A DNA stretch of 64,000 bases from contig CM074184.1 of assembly GCA_037179385.1 (NCBI GenBank), positions 17,192,001-17,256,000 of the forward strand. Direction: 5' to 3'. This document shows, piece by piece, positions 61,191 through 64,000 of the stretch. Numbering within the stretch: position 1 is the stretch's first letter; each line of letters starts with the position of its first letter. Under the pieces are notes generated by a model that was given only the letters and a program-made list of their open reading frames with translations, was not told the DNA's origin and did not search any database. The DNA is from Holothuria scabra. Its lineage: Eukaryota > Echinodermata > Holothuroidea > Aspidochirotida > Holothuriidae. The translations under genes were made by a program, and so were the position numbers.

Positions 61191-61299
61191 GAGGTGGATG
61201 AGATATTGTAGTCCCTTTACCTATGGGGCTATATATGGCAATGCCAGCTTAAATCGCAATGTTTACCATGGTAACGGTAAATTTTCCCAATTTGCTAGT

Positions 61300-62110
61300 C
61301 TCGAGGTTTAACCCATGGTGAGGTACCCCGGGGTGACTGTGTGTGTGTGTTGGTGGGTGTGTGTGTCCAATTTTGTTTTCCTAATATCTTGTAAACGGCT
61401 GCGCCGATTTTCTTCAAACTTGGTAGGATGGTACTTTAGGTGAAACAATTGCATTTTAATACACAACCGGAAGTGAAGATCAAAGGTTACAGGTCAAATG
61501 TCAAATTTAGTGAAATCACCTTTTCTGTTATTTTTCCAAAACAAAACGTTCTCCTGACACGAAACTTCACACAAATGATTTTTGCATCTAGACCTACCAA
61601 AACATGTGATTGCCATAGCAGCAGAGGTCAAAAATCAAGTGGTAGAGTGGAACAAAAAAATTTCAGTGATTTGTTCGTAAAACAACCTTCTGGTCCTTTA
61701 AACTGCTCCTAGTGTCTGAACGGATTCTCTTCAAAATTGGTAGGTGAGTACATCAGGGTAGAAACTTATGTCCCCCAGACCCCAGGAAGTAAAGGTCAAA
61801 GGTCTCATTTTGCAAAAGACCACTTTTTAACTATTTTGTACTAAACCTTCAAAAGAAAACCTTCATTTTACATGAAACTTCACAAGTACAATAGGGTAGA
61901 CTAGTTCTACCAAAATACGTAGTTTCCATGGCAACCAAGGTCAAAGGTCACGTGACAAGGGGTCAAATGTTTTTTTTCGTATTCACTTTAACTCTTAACG
62001 GAAGCATCCCACAAATCTGAAAGTTTAAGTGAAAGCCTAGGAATGACAAGTTGTACCGATATGTGTGGTTGTCATGGCAACCAAGGACATAGTTCACGTT
62101 ACAGATTGTC
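61300..62110 (+). repeat. Tandem-like repeat with AGGTCA half-sites
   Basis: After a (GT)n stretch at 61339-61366, several related blocks recur: TCTTCAAACTTGGTAGG / TCTTCAAAATTGGTAGG, GAAACTTCACA (twice), CCATGGCAACCAAGGTCA / TCATGGCAACCAAGGACA, and AGGTCAAAGGTC at 61795 and 61944. No coding capacity. Confidence 0.7.
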
Positions 62111-62577
62111 ATAGGTTAAAGTGGGCAAGACACGGCCACAAAAACTTTTGTGTTTTGCAAGATTAAATACAGAATTTTACAAATATCATCTCACACCCCA
62201 TCAAAAACCCGTACAATTCGGCATAAATGATATTCGAAGGAAAACGTTCAAAATCCAATTTCGAAAAATACCGCAACAGTTCACCTGACTTTTATGACGC
62301 AATTGGCGGCATAAACCACGCCCCACGGCGCGCATCTAGATGTGGAACCAATGTAACGCTCGGTAAAGTTATCATCTTAGAAACCTCATGAAAACGATTG
62401 CATCACAATACAGAGTCCAACATACAGAGCGAAAGGCGCGGACCATGGTGGTGATTCGGAGCAAATCATTGGCCAATATGTTTGCGTGCATATGCGCGCG
62501 GGTAAAAATAGTTCTGTTTTTGTGCAAGAAAGACGCGGTTCGGGGGCTATAAAGAACAGCTATGAATATGTATGGAT

Positions 62578-63011
62578 CAGTGGCGGGGCTAGGGATTTCG
62601 GTCAGAGAGGGCGAAAGTGGACTTTCAATTTGATTTTCCGCACCTGGTAGAAGAAGACTTCTTTGCCATTTCTCCTCAGCAAGTTTTTCTAGTAAAACAT
62701 GTTGAAATGTTCTATCCATGGGCCTCCGCAGAAGAAAATTCTTTTAGGGGGGAAAAGCTCCGCGCCACCATAAGTTGGCGCGGAGCGGAAGAAAATTTTG
62801 GCCCTAAATTCCTCTCAGATAGCTAAGAATGGCATTTCTAAAGCCTATTTACCGCATATAAATAGGGGAAAACACTGAGTGAAACGTTCAGAACTGTTGA
62901 TGTTAATTTTTCTTCGTCTTTTTCTATGTTTTCTTCTTTTTTCAGGTTTTTTTTATTTTCCATGCAAGGGCAAGGTCCCCCCCCCTTGCCCCTACATGCG
63001 GACGCCCATGT
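62578..63011 (+). mobile_element. Possible degraded hAT-like element
   Basis: Starts CAGTGGCGGGGCTAGGG; ends with a C-run and CCTACATGCGGACGCCCATG, a weak inverted match. It contains one copy of the GTTGGCGCGGAGCG repeat unit (62759-62838). The flanks do not form a target duplication. Confidence 0.4.
62759..62838 (+). repeat. GTTGGCGCGGAGCG repeat unit, copy 5
   Basis: TCCGCGCCACCATAAGTTGGCGCGGAG, AAAATTTTGGCCC, CTCAGATAGCTAAGAATGGC. It is 20 kb from the main cluster. Confidence 0.7.
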
Positions 63012-63389
63012 TTCTATCCCCCTCTTTCACATTCTAGTATGAAGGTGTTAATTATATTTTGTGTTATTGTCAGGTCTCGATTAAGGATTTTAATGTAACA
63101 ATGGGCTCCTTTGTGAAGATAAAGATCAAACCTGATAGAGCTAAATAGTAAGTAATCTTACAGGGGGAAAAGTTATGAAAATTAATCACCGTTCGGTGTA
63201 CATTTTTGGCTTCTGGAAATCAAAACAACTAAACAAAGAAACATTAATTGACGTAATTTACATCATGTCATCACCACTCTGAAATAGTCATTAATTAAGT
63301 ACATTGAAAGAAATGGCCAAGACAAAAGGTCAGTTTGGATCCCAAGATACCGAATTCATAATAAATAAAAGTAGCCTAAACCTAGGCTT

Positions 63390-64000
63390 ACTGGATGTAA
63401 TTTTGTTTTTTGGCTTTTGAGACCACGAAAGTACAGAAACAGGCATTTTCATGGGATTATCGTGCAGGGTCAGAAATAGTCATTCATCATGAGAGTGGTC
63501 ACTCGAAGAGAAGCAAAATTTAAACTGCTCATTAAAACTCTTAAACCATTAACACTATGATACAGTTTTAATTTATTTTAACCTGAATGTTCTCTTGAAA
63601 AGGTTTTGAAAATTGTTGTGGGATCTATTTTGGTATCCGTATAAACTCTTTTTATTGTTAATGTTGAAAAATATTACCGACAACTGAGGGCTATTTGCGC
63701 TACAGTTATTGTTGCGCCCTTTGCAATATCTGTTATTGGCCGTGAGGGTGAATTTAATGTCAGTCGGTGTATTTTGTAAGCTTATAATCATGCTTGCAAT
63801 GTTGATGAAGCAATTGTGCGTATAAAGCATGAAGATACGTTTCGGCATAACCTATCCCTATATTACAGAAGACCCTTTCCATCAGAATAAAGTGCAGATA
63901 GGACATTTACTGGTGGCTGTTTCAGCGTTTTGTTATCTGGGCCTTAAAACAACGCTTAAATTATGTCTTTTGCCAATAATGGTGCAAGAGTAAAGTATGT
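63390..64000 (+). repeat. Right copy of the window-end direct repeat
   Basis: Same order of phrases as 1-600, with an extra stretch of about 45 bp near 63630 (GGTATCCGTATAAACTC) absent from the left copy. It runs off the right edge. Confidence 0.85.

Overview
This is metazoan nuclear DNA, AT-rich and intron-rich. Single-domain EGF exons are separated by introns of about 0.4-2.8 kb, and the DNA between genes is full of Penelope-like elements (PLEs), LINE fragments, hAT-type elements, tRNA-derived SINEs and long TA arrays. The gene content (a large EGF/CUB membrane protein and small single-exon LRR receptors) and the repeat styles suggest a marine invertebrate, perhaps a deuterostome such as an echinoderm or hemichordate. 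The species cannot be named from the sequence.

Layout. (1) 1.77-26.8 kb, plus strand: one large gene read from 21 recognisable coding exons. These encode 14 EGF modules (one degenerate), a CUB domain, three more EGFs (the last calcium-binding type), a transmembrane exon and two short cytoplasmic exons, then an AATAAA signal. All extracellular exons are phase 1-1. Its 5' limit is uncertain. The introns hold SINEs, a LINE tail and an old internal duplication of a two-exon block. (2) 26.8-44.2 kb: no convincing host gene. It holds a truncated PLE 3' end at 29.0-29.7 kb, a U2 snRNA-like fragment at 34.6 kb, tandem repeats at 33.0 and 34.9 kb, a nested pair of hAT-like elements with 8-bp target duplications (38.0-41.5 kb), and a retroelement 3' end with a 13-bp target duplication (42.6-43.4 kb). 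(3) 44.2-59.2 kb: two minus-strand, single-coding-exon LRR transmembrane receptor genes that are paralogues (428 and 490 aa). The 12 kb between them has been invaded by two decayed PLEs in opposite orientation (49.6-52.9 kb plus, 53.4-56.3 kb minus) and a 290-bp inverted repeat. (4) 59.9-64.0 kb: a broken LINE reverse transcriptase, a repeat rich in AGGTCA half-sites, and at the right edge a diverged direct copy of the first 600 bp of the window.

The three host genes all look like cell-surface proteins: an EGF/CUB adhesion or receptor-type protein and two LRR receptors with tyrosine motifs in their tails, one ITIM-like. Nothing in the sequence proves that they act together. The repeated window ends raise the possibility that the locus is one unit of a larger duplication.
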